Below are positions 34,975-43,644 of a stretch of DNA of 64,000 nucleotides, piece by piece. Location: the NCBI GenBank assembly GCA_963698265.1, contig CAVOQC010000001.1, forward strand, positions 62,001 through 126,000, written 5' to 3'. The translations under genes and the position numbers were made by a program. The stretch is from FEB-7 sp963698265 (GTDB lineage Bacteria; Pseudomonadota; Gammaproteobacteria; Burkholderiales; Usitatibacteraceae). The notes below the pieces were generated by a model. It saw only the letters and a program-made list of their open reading frames with translations, searched no databases and was not told the DNA's origin. Every line of letters begins with the position of its first letter. Position 1 is the stretch's first letter.

Positions 34975-36009
34975 TCAATCGCCGTAGATTCGCCTCGCGT
35001 CGCGCACGCCGCGAAGGAAGTGGAAATACAGGACCGCGCGGTACATCTTCGGGGTCACCAGCGAGGCCACGCGCGGGGAGCGCTCCGCGAGATCGAAGAG
35101 CGGCCGCCAGATCCAGCGCGTGGTGAGGCCATTGATCGTCACCCTGCGCACCAGTTCCCGTGCGACATGCCAGGCGAAATGGCGCTCGGTGCCCTTGAAC
35201 CAGTTCGGCCCGCGCAGGACGCGGTAGTACTCGCCCACGGTATGGCGGTCGAGAATGTGGAACCACACGGTGAGATCCGGCAGCGGAGCATGGCGGCGGA
35301 ATTCGCCGTAGTTGAGCCCCCGCTCGTACCAGCGGGTGATCGCCTGGTCGAGGCTCACCACATGGTAGTGCCGTCCGAGCGCATCGGGGCAATAGTGCAG
35401 CCTGAGCCCGCGCTCGTGGAGGCGACATCCGAGTTCGAGATCCTCCAGGCAGGACGCCCCGCCACGGCCCTTGTGTTCCAGGTACATGCCATTGCCGACG
35501 AGGAACTCGCGCTTGGCGGAGAGGTTCATCGCCCAGAAGCGGTAGGGGGGCAGTTCCGTGAGCCCCTCGAGGTCTCGCGAACCGGAAGGGATCCCATTTG
35601 CCGAGGAAAACGGTCTGCGTGAGCTCCGGCGACTGCTCCACCCTGCCGAGCACGGCCACTTTCGGATCGGGATTCGCCAGATGGTGCTCGAGGTGGGACG
35701 CGCACGTGCATGCGGCTCGAGGAAGATGTCGTCGGCCATCAGCAGCAGGACCGGCGCACGCGCGCGCTCGATTCCGCGATTCTGCGTGTATCCCGGGCCG
35801 CGATTTTCGTGGCGAAGGTAGCTCAGGGCAAACGGGACTTTGTTCGCGACTCGGCGACCATCTGCGGCCGTGTCGTCGGGCGAGCCGTCGTCGACGACGA
35901 TGACCTCGAAGCGTTCCGGCGGACAGGTCCTGGGCCACGAGATGCTCGAGCGTGCGGCGCAACTGTCTGCGCGCCGATAGGTCGCCAGGACGACGCTGAT
36001 TTCCGGCAT
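34975..36009 (-). pseudogene. Family 2 glycosyltransferase, paralogue of the 27.2 kb gene, frameshifted
   Basis: From the ATG giving MPEISVVLATYRRAD, at least four frame changes within the first 430 bases are needed to follow the family. The pieces are RFEVIVVDDGSPDDT, LSYLRHENRGPGYTQNRGIE, LLLMADDIFLEPHA and HLANPDPKVAVLGRVEQSP. From RDLEGLTELPPYRFWAMNLS to the end it is one frame. Side by side with the protein at 27233-28309 the plan and many blocks are the same (NRGPGYTQN, ADDIFL, LGRV-QSP), so the two arose by duplication. The cluster of shifts is confined to the 5' half. Confidence 0.7.
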
Positions 36010-36074
36010 CGAGCCGACTTGCCGGTCGCGCCCATCGTTTCGGCCGAGGTGGCGGTGGGTCCACGGCGAACTCT

Positions 36075-36217
36075 TCAGAATCCGATCGTTCGCAGCAGGT
36101 AGGAAGTGAGACGCCGCCAAGGCCGCGCCCAACAGGATGATGATCGGAAGCGCAACCGCCGGCAGCCAACGCCGGTTCGCGTTGCGCCGGCATCGCCGTT
36201 CCCGGCCGGGACGTCAT
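36075..36217 (-). pseudogene. Predicted small single-pass membrane protein, reconstructed
   Basis: Not a known family. An ATG overlaps the GumC-like stop codon as ATGA and begins MTSRPGTAMPAQREPALA. Removing two extra bases (near 36180 and 36112) gives a protein of about 46 residues with one strongly hydrophobic helix (VALPIIILLGAALAA) and the end YLLRTIGF before TGA. The ATGA coupling, the clean helix and the fact that the same +1 errors occur around it support a real gene. The alternative is non-coding spacer. A small partner of the GumC/Wzc-type protein is a possible role. Confidence 0.35.
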
Positions 36218-37652
36218 GCGATCGGTGCCCGACTCAGCCATCGCGCCGGTCCTTTCCCGGATTGCGGGCACGTCGCCGCCGCGCCTGCCACGATCCGGGC
36301 GCCCATCGACGGGCGTCGGGCAGCGAAGAAGAGCTGGAGGCCGAGGAAGTCGAGCACGTAGACCAGGCCGATCGCGACAAGCAGTCCGAGGGCGCCGGCC
36401 ATGAGGACATGATAGATCTTGATCGGCGCGACCGGCCCGGTGGGCACGACCGCCGGATGCAGGACGCGTACCTCGCTTACAGCGGAAGTTGCGCGAACCG
36501 CGGCTTCCTGCAAGCCGTCGTTCAGCAGCGTGAACTCGCGCTCTAGCGCCGACAGTGACAGCTTGAGCGTATCGAGTCGGTTCTGGACGCCAGGAAGCTT
36601 GCGCAGGCGCGCGGAATACGCCTCGATCGACTGGCGGAGGGCGGCCTGCTTGGCAAGAAGGCCCTTGAGTTCCAGCCCATCGAACACCTGCTGCGAGGCG
36701 AGCTTCTTGAAGTCCTCCGGCGGGATGTGCTCCGCGAATTCCTCATCCGCCCCTCCCGAGCCGAGGATGCGCTGCTTCACCTGCAACTTCGCCCGGACGA
36801 ACGCCTGACGCTCCGCCGCACGGGCGATCTCGCCGGCCAGGCGCGATTCCTCGAGCTGCAGGGCCGCGACGTTTTCTGTCAGGCGCTCGGTCTCCAGCCG
36901 CACCGATGCCACCTGGTTCTCCCCGAGCAGGGATTCGATGTCCCGGCGCCGCTGCTCCATGTCGCGACGCCGCTGCTCGAGGAGCGCACGCGAGCTGACG
37001 TGCGCGTGCGCGCCCGGGATCGCGGTCGTACTCGAGCAGCCAGTTCGGCCAGGACGCGGCCAAGCTGGTCGGCGACGCGCGCGGCACGGTCGGGATACCG
37101 GTCGCGCACGCGAGGTGGAAGATGTAGGAATCGCGATTGACGATCTTCACGTTTTGCGCAGCTCCTGCGACGGCGGAGCGCGTGGCATCCTGCTCGACAA
37201 GTGCGACCGAACTTGAGCAGCGACCAGGCCTCACCCGCCACCTCGCGCACCCATCCCTTGCGTTTTCTGGTACCAGACCTTGTACCAGGGGCCGCTCGCT
37301 CACTGCGACGTTCTGGTCCAGGCGCTGGGTCCTCACGACGTCGAGGAGTATCGTGTCGCTCTTGAGCACTTCCTGAAGCGTCTGGCTGATCACCTTGAAG
37401 GGCGCCTGGGGAGCGGGAGAGCCCATGGCCTCGTTCTGCTGCGGACTTGAAGCGCGTGACTTCCTGGACGCGATAGGAGATGGCCGTGTACGACTCGTAC
37501 TTCTCCGCGAACAGGTAGGTCAGTGCAAGGGCATAGAGGGAGGCGGAGAGCGACGAAGACGATGACGAACCACCGCTGCCGGACGAGAAGCCCAGGTAGT
37601 CCTGGCTACGCCCGGGGCGACCGCGTCGGAAATCGGGCCGGGATCCCGTCAT
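36214..37652 (-). pseudogene. GumC/Wzz-type polysaccharide chain-length protein, frameshifted
   Basis: Inner-membrane protein that controls export or length of the polysaccharide. The start is MTGSRPDFRRGRPGRSQDYLGF. The first membrane helix is recovered as RWFVIVFVALSASLYALALT after two shifts, followed by LFAEKYESYTAISY. Several further shifts occur up to 36960. From there a single frame gives a long coiled coil (residues in ENQVASVRLETERLTENVAALQ and beyond) and the second membrane helix YHVLMAGALGLLVAIGLVYV. No tyrosine-kinase domain follows, so it is GumC/Wzz-like rather than full Wzc. It lies directly after the sugar transferase gene. Confidence 0.7.
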
Positions 37653-37672
37653 GCCGTCGCCGCGGACGGGGT

Positions 37673-38498
37673 TCAAAATGCGCCTCGCCCGAAAATTACC
37701 TGCCAGACGGTCGTGAAGAGGATCTTCAGATCGAGCATCACGGACCTCGTCCTGCACGTAGGTCGAGATCACAGTCGATCTGACCGCCAATGTTGAGGTT
37801 GCCGCGACCCTTGACCACGGCAAGGCCCGTGATCCCCGAACGAACCGTGAACTTGCGCATCTCGTCGGCCGAATAGTAGGGCAGGAAATCGGGCCCCTCG
37901 GGCCGCGGGTCCCACCAGGGCGACCTTGCCGACGACGACGCTCCAGAGGTTGGGCAATTCGTCCATCGTGGTCTTGCGCAGCCATCGACCGACCCGGGTC
38001 ACGCGCGGGATCATCCGCCGTCTTGTAGAGGGAGGCGCGAAAAGACTCGTGCGAATCGTAGCGATGGCCGTAGAGCTCCGGCCAGCGGGAGGGCGCATCG
38101 ACGTACATTGTCCGGAACTTCACGAACGTGAATATCGTGGGCACGTAGTAGAGCTTGTCGGGGTGGAAGTCGCCGGAAACGGGCGCGATGTCCTGGCGGC
38201 CGATCAAGGCCGAACCGCGCACGATCCTGCTGCTTCCCGGCCCGGGCCTGCAGAAAGAGCGCCGGCCCGGGCGAGTCGAGCTTGATGATGATCGCCTCCA
38301 GCAGGATGATCGGCAGGCTCGCCACAATCGCCATCGACGCGACGATGATCTCGAGGACCCGGTGACAGACCGATGGCGATCGCTCCATCGCGAGCGACTT
38401 CCGCACCCGCCTCGAGGGCGATGACCGGATGAGGCACCGACGTGCGCGCCTCCTCTTCAGCCGGCTCCGCGCCACGGCATCCCGGGCGTTGCGCTCAT
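37673..38498 (-). pseudogene. Bacterial sugar transferase (undecaprenyl-phosphate phosphoglycosyltransferase), frameshifted
   Basis: The initiating enzyme that puts the first sugar phosphate on undecaprenyl phosphate. Pieces follow the family in order: the membrane helix IIVASMAIVASLPIILLEAI then KLDSPGPALFLQ, VPTIFTFVKFRTMYVDA, RVGRWLRKTTMDELPNLWSV, KVALVGP, and at the end WQVIFGRGAF before TGA. At least five shifts are required. The proposed ATG at 38498 overlaps the corrected stop codon of the wza-like gene as ATGA; an ATG at 38388 is an alternative. The family is certain; the donor sugar is unknown. Confidence 0.7.
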
Positions 38499-39242
38499 GG
38501 CGCCAGTTCGACCACGGGATTCTTGTTGGTCGTCGCGTGGATTGAACCAGCCAAGCTGTAACTGGATGAAGCGAGGCACGATCGCATTGATGTACTGGTC
38601 GACGAACTGCCCGGCCTGCGCGATCTCGCTCTTCGGGACGTAGACGACGTCGCGCCGCCTGAGGAAGACGTCGGGAGACTCGCCGCGCAGGATGCGCTCG
38701 AGGTCCACCTTGCTGACCGTGAGCCTGCCGTCGTCTTCGCCGCGCACCAGCAGCACGCTCGCCTGGTTGGCCGAGGCGAGGACGCCCCCGGCGCGCGCGA
38801 GCGCCTGGAGCAGCGTGAGGTTGCCGTCCATCTCCAGCAGCGAGGGCGTCCGGATCTCCCCGCTCACGTAGACGCTCATCCCCGCGCTCCTCACCAGGGC
38901 AACGGTGAGGTCGGTGTTTCCCACGAGCCGCTTGTAGGGCTCCCGGATCCTCTCCGCGACCGCCTCGGGCGCGAGGCCCGCCACCTCGAGCTCGCCGATC
39001 AGCAGCACGGTGATCCGGCCGTCGGGCCGGACGACCACTTCCTGGTTCAGCTGCGAATCGAAATAGGACCGGATGGCGAGCGTGTCGCCGACCTGCAGCC
39101 GGTAGGCCCGCTCGAGCGGCGGGGCGTAGTAGGCGGGCGCCTGCGCCGGAGGCGGGATCGGCGGCGCGGGGTACTCGACCGTGGCGCATCCCGCCGCGAC
39201 GGCGAACGACAAGGCCAATGCCCGTGCCAGCGTCATCCGCAT
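38457..39242 (-). CDS. Polysaccharide export lipoprotein (Wza-like)
   Basis: Outer-membrane export channel protein with a lipoprotein signal (MTLARALALSFAVAAGC, Cys at residue 19) and a polysaccharide export domain (YRLQVGDTLAIRSYFDS, VVVRPDGRITVLLIGELEV). It also has SLBB-type repeats (VSGEIRTPSLLEM, LTLLQALARAGG). Near the 3' end one extra base (about 38547) seems to have changed the frame. Removing it gives the natural ending NPATTNKNPVVELAP with TGA at 38495. As sequenced the frame runs on to 38457. The ATG giving MRMTLARALA was chosen with GAAAGG upstream. It lies just after the RmlD-like gene. Confidence 0.85.
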   Translation of the reverse strand: MRMTLARALALSFAVAAGCATVEYPAPPIPPPAQAPAYYAPPLERAYRLQVGDTLAIRSYFDSQLNQEVVVRPDGRITVLLIGELEVAGLAPEAVAERIREPYKRLVGNTDLTVALVRSAGMSVYVSGEIRTPSLLEMDGNLTLLQALARAGGVLASANQASVLLVRGEDDGRLTVSKVDLERILRGESPDVFLRRRDVVYVPKSEIAQAGQFVDQYINAIVPRFIQLQLGWFNPRDDQQESRGRTGAMSATPGMPWRGAG

Positions 39243-39249
39243 GCCGGTT

Positions 39250-40284
39250 TCAGCCTTTCGATTCCTGGTCTTCGCCGCGCCGGCCCAGGGACTTGCGTCG
39301 CTCGGGGCCGTTCCATGCGATGGCCTGCTTGCGGCGCTCGGCGCGCATGCGCCGGTCGGACGCGGCCTTCTGCTGGCCGGCGATCGCGTGGGGAAATTCC
39401 CGCCCGACATAGTCCCGCAGCGCATCCCGCCACGGGCGCATGTGGTTCATTTCGAGCGCACGCAGGTTGGCGTTGGTCATCATCTCGGAGACGGGGCGCG
39501 GCGCGAAATAGTTGCTGGCGAAGTACGAGGATTCGACGGGCACCAGGTCGATGCTCTCCTGGCCGCAGATCTCCAGGATCGCCTTCGCCACGTCGTAGCG
39601 CGTGCCCGAGCCCTCGCACACCATGTGGTAGGTGCCGTAGCGCCGGCTGTCCAGGAGGCGGAAGAGGTTCAGCGCGAAATCGTGCGTGTACGTGGGCGTC
39701 CCCCAGCGATCGTTGACCGCGTGGATCACGCTCGCTCCGGAGACGATCTGGCCGAGCACGCTCTGCACGAACTTGTGGTCCTTGGCCGCGCCCCCGCCCA
39801 CCATCCAGCCCGCACGCACGATGAAATGGCGGCTGCACAGACGGGCGACGTGGAGCTCCCCGTCGTACTTCGTCTGGCCGTAGACCATGATGGGCCGCGG
39901 CTGGTCCTCTTCCGTGTAGAACCCCTCCTTGGTCCCGTCGAACACGCCGGCGGTGCTGATGTAGACCAGGGTGGAACCATGTTCCTCGCACAGCGCGGCG
40001 ATGTCGCGCGTGGCGGCTTCGTTGGTCTCGGTCGCCACGTCCGGGTGCACCTCGCAGAACTCGAGGTCCGTGCACGCCGCCAGGTGGAGCACGAGATTCG
40101 GCTTCACCTCGGCGAACGCCTTGCGCAGCGCCGCGCCATCGCGGATGTCGAGCAACTCGATCCACGATTCGTTCTGATCCTTGTCGGTGGCGAGGATCGA
40201 CTGGTATCTGGAGGAAAAGTACGGGAACACGGCATTGCCGAGCATGCCGCCGGAACCCGTTATCAGGACACGATCTGTATTCAT
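39250..40284 (-). CDS. RmlD-like NAD(P)-dependent sugar reductase
   Basis: 344-residue SDR of the dTDP-4-dehydrorhamnose reductase family. The Rossmann motif is VLITGSGGMLGNAVF, followed by LVLHLAACTDLEFCE, the catalytic Tyr-Lys pair in YGQTKYDGE, and the RmlD-type RWGTPTYTHDFA. It is about 40 residues longer than typical RmlD because of a highly basic C-terminal tail (RRMRAERRKQ and GPERRKSLGRR). rmlB and rmlC are not in the window, so its product may not be rhamnose. It is the first gene of the minus-strand export unit, behind a TATAAT box. Confidence 0.85.
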   Translation of the reverse strand: MNTDRVLITGSGGMLGNAVFPYFSSRYQSILATDKDQNESWIELLDIRDGAALRKAFAEVKPNLVLHLAACTDLEFCEVHPDVATETNEAATRDIAALCEEHGSTLVYISTAGVFDGTKEGFYTEEDQPRPIMVYGQTKYDGELHVARLCSRHFIVRAGWMVGGGAAKDHKFVQSVLGQIVSGASVIHAVNDRWGTPTYTHDFALNLFRLLDSRRYGTYHMVCEGSGTRYDVAKAILEICGQESIDLVPVESSYFASNYFAPRPVSEMMTNANLRALEMNHMRPWRDALRDYVGREFPHAIAGQQKAASDRRMRAERRKQAIAWNGPERRKSLGRRGEDQESKG

Positions 40285-40692
40285 CGCTTGTTCTCTAAGA
40301 AAGGACTCACCTGGCCGCGGGCCCCGGATGCTTGGATCCCGATTTCACCAATGGCCCCCGCCCGCGGACGAACCTTTTGCGTTCGTGGCTCGAAGGCTCG
40401 GGCCGCTGTTGCGCTATTATAAGCGCTAGCGTGAGAGGGCTAAAAGGTCGAGGGTAAAATTGCGCCCGACGCCATGTGGATTTCGGCAAAGCCGTTCGCC
40501 CGCCGTGTCGGGGATCGACGCAGTCCGGGGTCATCGATGATTATCCTTTCGGTCGGCCCCCCGCGTATGCCGAATATTCCGCACATCCGGAGAGCAGGAT
40601 CGCGCCGCGTGAGCGGCTCGACGGGATGGAAAATACGACCACGGCACGAAAGGTCGTCCGACATGCGCCCGTAGGCGCGCTTAAGGAGAAGG
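40285..40692. other. Divergent intergenic region between rmlD-like and FAD oxidoreductase genes
   Basis: About 408 bases without a credible protein gene. It contains a minus-strand TATAAT within an inverted repeat (40411-40426), a plus-strand -10-like TAAAAT at 40455-40460, and a GC-rich leader of about 225 bases in front of the plus-strand gene. Short open frames here lack ribosome-binding sites or family features. Confidence 0.55.
40411..40426 (-). promoter_or_regulatory. Promoter/operator for the rmlD-like to methyltransferase unit
   Basis: GCGCT, ATTATA, AGCGC: a 5-bp inverted repeat that encloses a perfect minus-strand TATAAT (40416-40421), about 130 bases upstream of the rmlD-like ATG. 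The -35 region is weak (TTTAGC at 17 bases). The dyad over the -10 box looks like a repressor site, but no regulator is known. Confidence 0.45.
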
Positions 40693-42039
40693 ATGCAGGA
40701 GCAGGCGCACCTGGCCCGGAACGGGCCCGTAGTCATCCTGGGCGGCGGATTGACCGGCCTTGCCGCGTCGATCGCCTCCGGTGCCGAGATCTACGAGGCC
40801 GAAGGGGCGGTGGGGGGCATTGCCTCTTCGGACCACTGCGAGGGCTTCGCCTTCGACCGCGGCATCCACGTCATGCAGGGGATGCCGGCAAGGATCCGCA
40901 AGCTCCTGGACGACGCCGGCGTGCGGCTGAACGTGCGCAGCCGGCGGGCTTTCATCCATTCTCACGGCACCTTCACGCCCTACCCTTTCCAGGTGAACAC
41001 CGCGGGGATGCCCTTCGGCGTGCGCGCCCGATGCGTCATGGACTTCCTCACGCGACCGCGCGGCTCGCGGCCAGAAAACTACGAGGAGTGGATCTACCAG
41101 AGCGTAGGGCGCGGGTTCGCCGAGAAGTTCCTGATTCCCTACAGCGAGAAGTTCTGGACGGTCCACCCTCGCGAAATGACCCACGAATGGACGGGAAACC
41201 GGGTACCGCAGCCCTCCACGCTGCAGGTGATCCGCGGCGCGCTGTGGAGCCGCCAGACCCGCATCGGAACCAATTCCGAGTTCGAGTACCCGAGCCACGC
41301 CCCGGGCTACGGATCGATCGCCGAGGCCCTGCGCTCGCGGGCGGAAACGGTCCATTGCGGCCATCGCGCGAGCCGGCTGGACGCGGCCGGGCACCGGTTG
41401 CATTTCGAGAACGGCGCCGTGGTTTCCTACGGGCAACTCATCAGCACCATCCCGCTCCCCGAGCTGGTGCGCATCTGCCCGGAGGCGCCCGAAGAGGTGC
41501 GGAAGGCCGCCGCGCTGCTGCGCACCAACAGCATCGTCGTGGTCAATCTCGGCATAGCGCGGCCCCGCCTCAACGACTGGCACTGGGTGCATTTTCCCGA
41601 GCCGGGGGAGAGCTTCTTCCGCATCAGCTTTCCCAACAACTTCGCCGAAAACGTGGCCCCGGCCGGCATGTCCTCGATCTCCGCGGAGGTTGCCTATTCC
41701 CCGGAGCGGCCCATCGACAAGGCCGGCATCGTCGAGCGGGTGGTGGAGGACCTTCGCCGCGTGCGCGTGCTCCGGCCGGAAGACCGGGTCGCGTTCTCGG
41801 CGATCCGCGACATCCCCTACGGCTACTGCATCCATGATTTCCACCGCAAGGCGGCGGTACGCACCGTGCGCAACTGGCTGCTCGAGCGCGACGTCATCGC
41901 GACCGGGCGATACGGCCTGTGGAACTACTTCTGGAGCCACGAGGCGATGATGTCCGGCCTGCAGGCCGGCGAGAAGGCTCGGGCGACCTCCACTATGTCC
42001 CGCGGGCATTCCCCCAAGGTGCCCTTTGCAGCCGACTGA
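40693..42039 (+). CDS. FAD-dependent oxidoreductase (amine-oxidase/protoporphyrinogen-oxidase-like)
   Basis: 448-residue flavoprotein. The N-terminal dinucleotide-binding motif VVILGGGLTGLAAS (residues 13-26) and the following EAEGAVGGIASS fit the NAD(P)-binding-like FAD fold shared by protoporphyrinogen oxidases, amine oxidases and UDP-galactopyranose mutases. Later FDRGIHVMQG and a C-terminal GLWNYFWSHEAMMSGLQAG, which would close the FAD site. No membrane segments. Such proteins recur in polysaccharide loci but their substrate is not established. The ATG has AAGGAG upstream. Its 3' end overlaps the Nudix gene by 14 bases. Confidence 0.85.
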   Translation: MQEQAHLARNGPVVILGGGLTGLAASIASGAEIYEAEGAVGGIASSDHCEGFAFDRGIHVMQGMPARIRKLLDDAGVRLNVRSRRAFIHSHGTFTPYPFQVNTAGMPFGVRARCVMDFLTRPRGSRPENYEEWIYQSVGRGFAEKFLIPYSEKFWTVHPREMTHEWTGNRVPQPSTLQVIRGALWSRQTRIGTNSEFEYPSHAPGYGSIAEALRSRAETVHCGHRASRLDAAGHRLHFENGAVVSYGQLISTIPLPELVRICPEAPEEVRKAAALLRTNSIVVVNLGIARPRLNDWHWVHFPEPGESFFRISFPNNFAENVAPAGMSSISAEVAYSPERPIDKAGIVERVVEDLRRVRVLRPEDRVAFSAIRDIPYGYCIHDFHRKAAVRTVRNWLLERDVIATGRYGLWNYFWSHEAMMSGLQAGEKARATSTMSRGHSPKVPFAAD

Positions 42040-42625
42040 GCCGGTACGGGAGGGGCCGCGCTACGGCGAGTTCCGCCACTGCCCCCGCTGCGGCACGCCG
42101 TTCCGCCCGGAGGACTTCCACGAGGCGGAGTGCATGTTCCTGTGCTCGAACTGCACGTTCGACTTCTACCAGAACCCGCTGCCGGCGGCCGTACTGGCGC
42201 TCACGCACCCCGAGCGGCCCGACGCGCTGGTGTTCCTCAAGCGCCGCACTCCCCCCGGGATCGGCCTGTGGTGCGTTCCCGGGGGCTTCATCCGCTACGG
42301 GGAGGTACCGGAAATCGCGGCCGCCCGCGAGGCGCGCGAGGAAGTGGGGATCGAGGCGCAAATAGGGCCGGTCCTGCGCGCGGGGCTGGTCGACTACCTG
42401 TATCGCGGCCGCAGGCTCTGCATCGTCGAGATCGCCTTCCTCGCACGGCCCGCCGGCCCTTTGCCGGTCGCCATGCCCGAAACGCCGGAAGCCTCCGAGA
42501 TCGCCTACCTCGAGGCGGCCGAGGTGCTGGCGAAACCCGAACTCCTCGCCTTCCCGGAACAGGCCGACATCCTGCGCGCCTTCCTCGCGCTCGAGGGTCG
42601 GGGCGCGAATACCGGGCGCGGCTAG
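42026..42625 (+). CDS. Nudix hydrolase with N-terminal zinc ribbon
   Basis: 199-residue protein. A zinc ribbon (CPRCGTPF and CSNCTF, residues 19-44) is followed by a Nudix domain whose box reads GFIRYGE, VPEIAAA, REAREEVGI, matching G-x5-E-x7-REUxEExGU. It hydrolyses a nucleoside diphosphate linked to another group. The zinc ribbon is shared with NADH pyrophosphatase-like members. The start is a TTG with AAGG upstream, overlapping the preceding oxidoreductase gene, so they are co-translated. The stop codon overlaps that of rmlA (shared CTAG). Confidence 0.88.
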   Translation: MQPTEPVREGPRYGEFRHCPRCGTPFRPEDFHEAECMFLCSNCTFDFYQNPLPAAVLALTHPERPDALVFLKRRTPPGIGLWCVPGGFIRYGEVPEIAAAREAREEVGIEAQIGPVLRAGLVDYLYRGRRLCIVEIAFLARPAGPLPVAMPETPEASEIAYLEAAEVLAKPELLAFPEQADILRAFLALEGRGANTGRG

Positions 42626-43533
42626 GCGACCGCCGCCAGGTCCTCGGCGAGGTTCTCCTCGGCGAGATCCTCCTCCGCGAGGTCCAGCAGGTACTTGCCG
42701 TAGTCGTTCCTGGCGAGCGGCGCTGCGAGCTGGGCCAGCTCCGCGGCGCTGATGTAACCCATCCGGTAGGCGACTTCCTCGGGGCAGGCGATCTTGAGCC
42801 CCTGGCGCTTCTCTATCGTGCTCACGAAGACCGCCGCCTCGATGAGGGATTCGTGGGTACCGGTGTCGAGCCAGGCGTGGCCGCGGCCGATCACCGAGAC
42901 CTCCAGTTCGTTCCACTCGAGATAGCGCCGGTTCACGTCCGTGATCTCCAGCTCCCCGCGCGCGGAGGGCCTGAGCGAGCGTGCAATCTCGACCACCCGG
43001 TCGTCGTAGAAGTAGAGGCCGGTCACGGCATAACGCGATCGCGGCTTCGCGGGCTTCTCCTCGATGCTGATCGCGCGGCCGACCGCGTCGAACTCCACGA
43101 CGCCGTAGCGCTCGGGGTCGTTCACCGGGTAAGCGAAGACCCTGGCGCCGCGCTTGATCGAGGCAGCCTTCTGCACATCGGCCGCGAGCTCGTGGCCGTG
43201 GAAGATGTTGTCGCCCAGGATCAGCGCCGAGGGCTTGCCGTCGAGGAACCGCTCTCCGATGAGGAAAGCCTGCGCGAGGCCGTCCGGCGAGGGCTGGACG
43301 GCATACTGAATATCCAGGCCCCAGCGGCGCCCGTCACCCAGCAACTGCTGGAAGCGCGGCGTGTCCATGGGCGTGGAGATGATCAGGATCTCGCGTATCC
43401 CCGCCAGCATCAGCGTGGACAGCGGGTAGTAGATCATCGGCTTGTCGTAGACCGGAAGCAGCTGCTTCGAGACGGCATGGGTCGCCGGATGCAACCTCGA
43501 ACCCGACCCTCCCGCGAGAATGATTCCCTTCAT
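42622..43533 (-). CDS. rmlA: Glucose-1-phosphate thymidylyltransferase
   Basis: RmlA makes dTDP-glucose from dTTP and glucose 1-phosphate. The 303-residue protein has GIILAGGSGSRLHPAT, SKQLLPVYDKPMIYYPLST, GDNIFHG, EEKPAKPRSRYAVTGLYFYD and the WLDTGTHESL motif, all diagnostic. The protein ends in an unusual acidic repeat (DLAEEDLAEENLAEDLAAVA), about 15 residues beyond the normal end. It may initiate dTDP-sugar synthesis for the locus, though rmlB and rmlC are outside the window. Confidence 0.95.
   Translation of the reverse strand: MKGIILAGGSGSRLHPATHAVSKQLLPVYDKPMIYYPLSTLMLAGIREILIISTPMDTPRFQQLLGDGRRWGLDIQYAVQPSPDGLAQAFLIGERFLDGKPSALILGDNIFHGHELAADVQKAASIKRGARVFAYPVNDPERYGVVEFDAVGRAISIEEKPAKPRSRYAVTGLYFYDDRVVEIARSLRPSARGELEITDVNRRYLEWNELEVSVIGRGHAWLDTGTHESLIEAAVFVSTIEKRQGLKIACPEEVAYRMGYISAAELAQLAAPLARNDYGKYLLDLAEEDLAEENLAEDLAAVA
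42628..42679. repeat. Imperfect 15-base tandem repeat at the 3' end of rmlA
   Basis: About three copies of a 15-base unit related to CCTCGGCGAGGTTCT. On the minus strand they encode the repeated pentapeptide LAEE plus one variable residue. The copies differ at a few bases, so the repeat is not freshly made. It accounts for the extended acidic tail of RmlA. Confidence 0.6.
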
Positions 43534-43644
43534 GGCGTTCCCGGTTCTTTTCTCAAGTGGTGGAAGGCGGCCGGGAAGGCGGGCGCACTGGTGGCGGAAC
43601 GGTCCGCCGTCAATCGCGCACTGCCAGACCGACCGGACCTCGTC

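Noticed and set aside
40474..40674. Short plus-strand open frame in the intergenic region before the FAD oxidoreductase
   Set aside because: No ribosome-binding site, no hydrophobic or family pattern, and rich in Arg and Ser as in random GC-rich frames.
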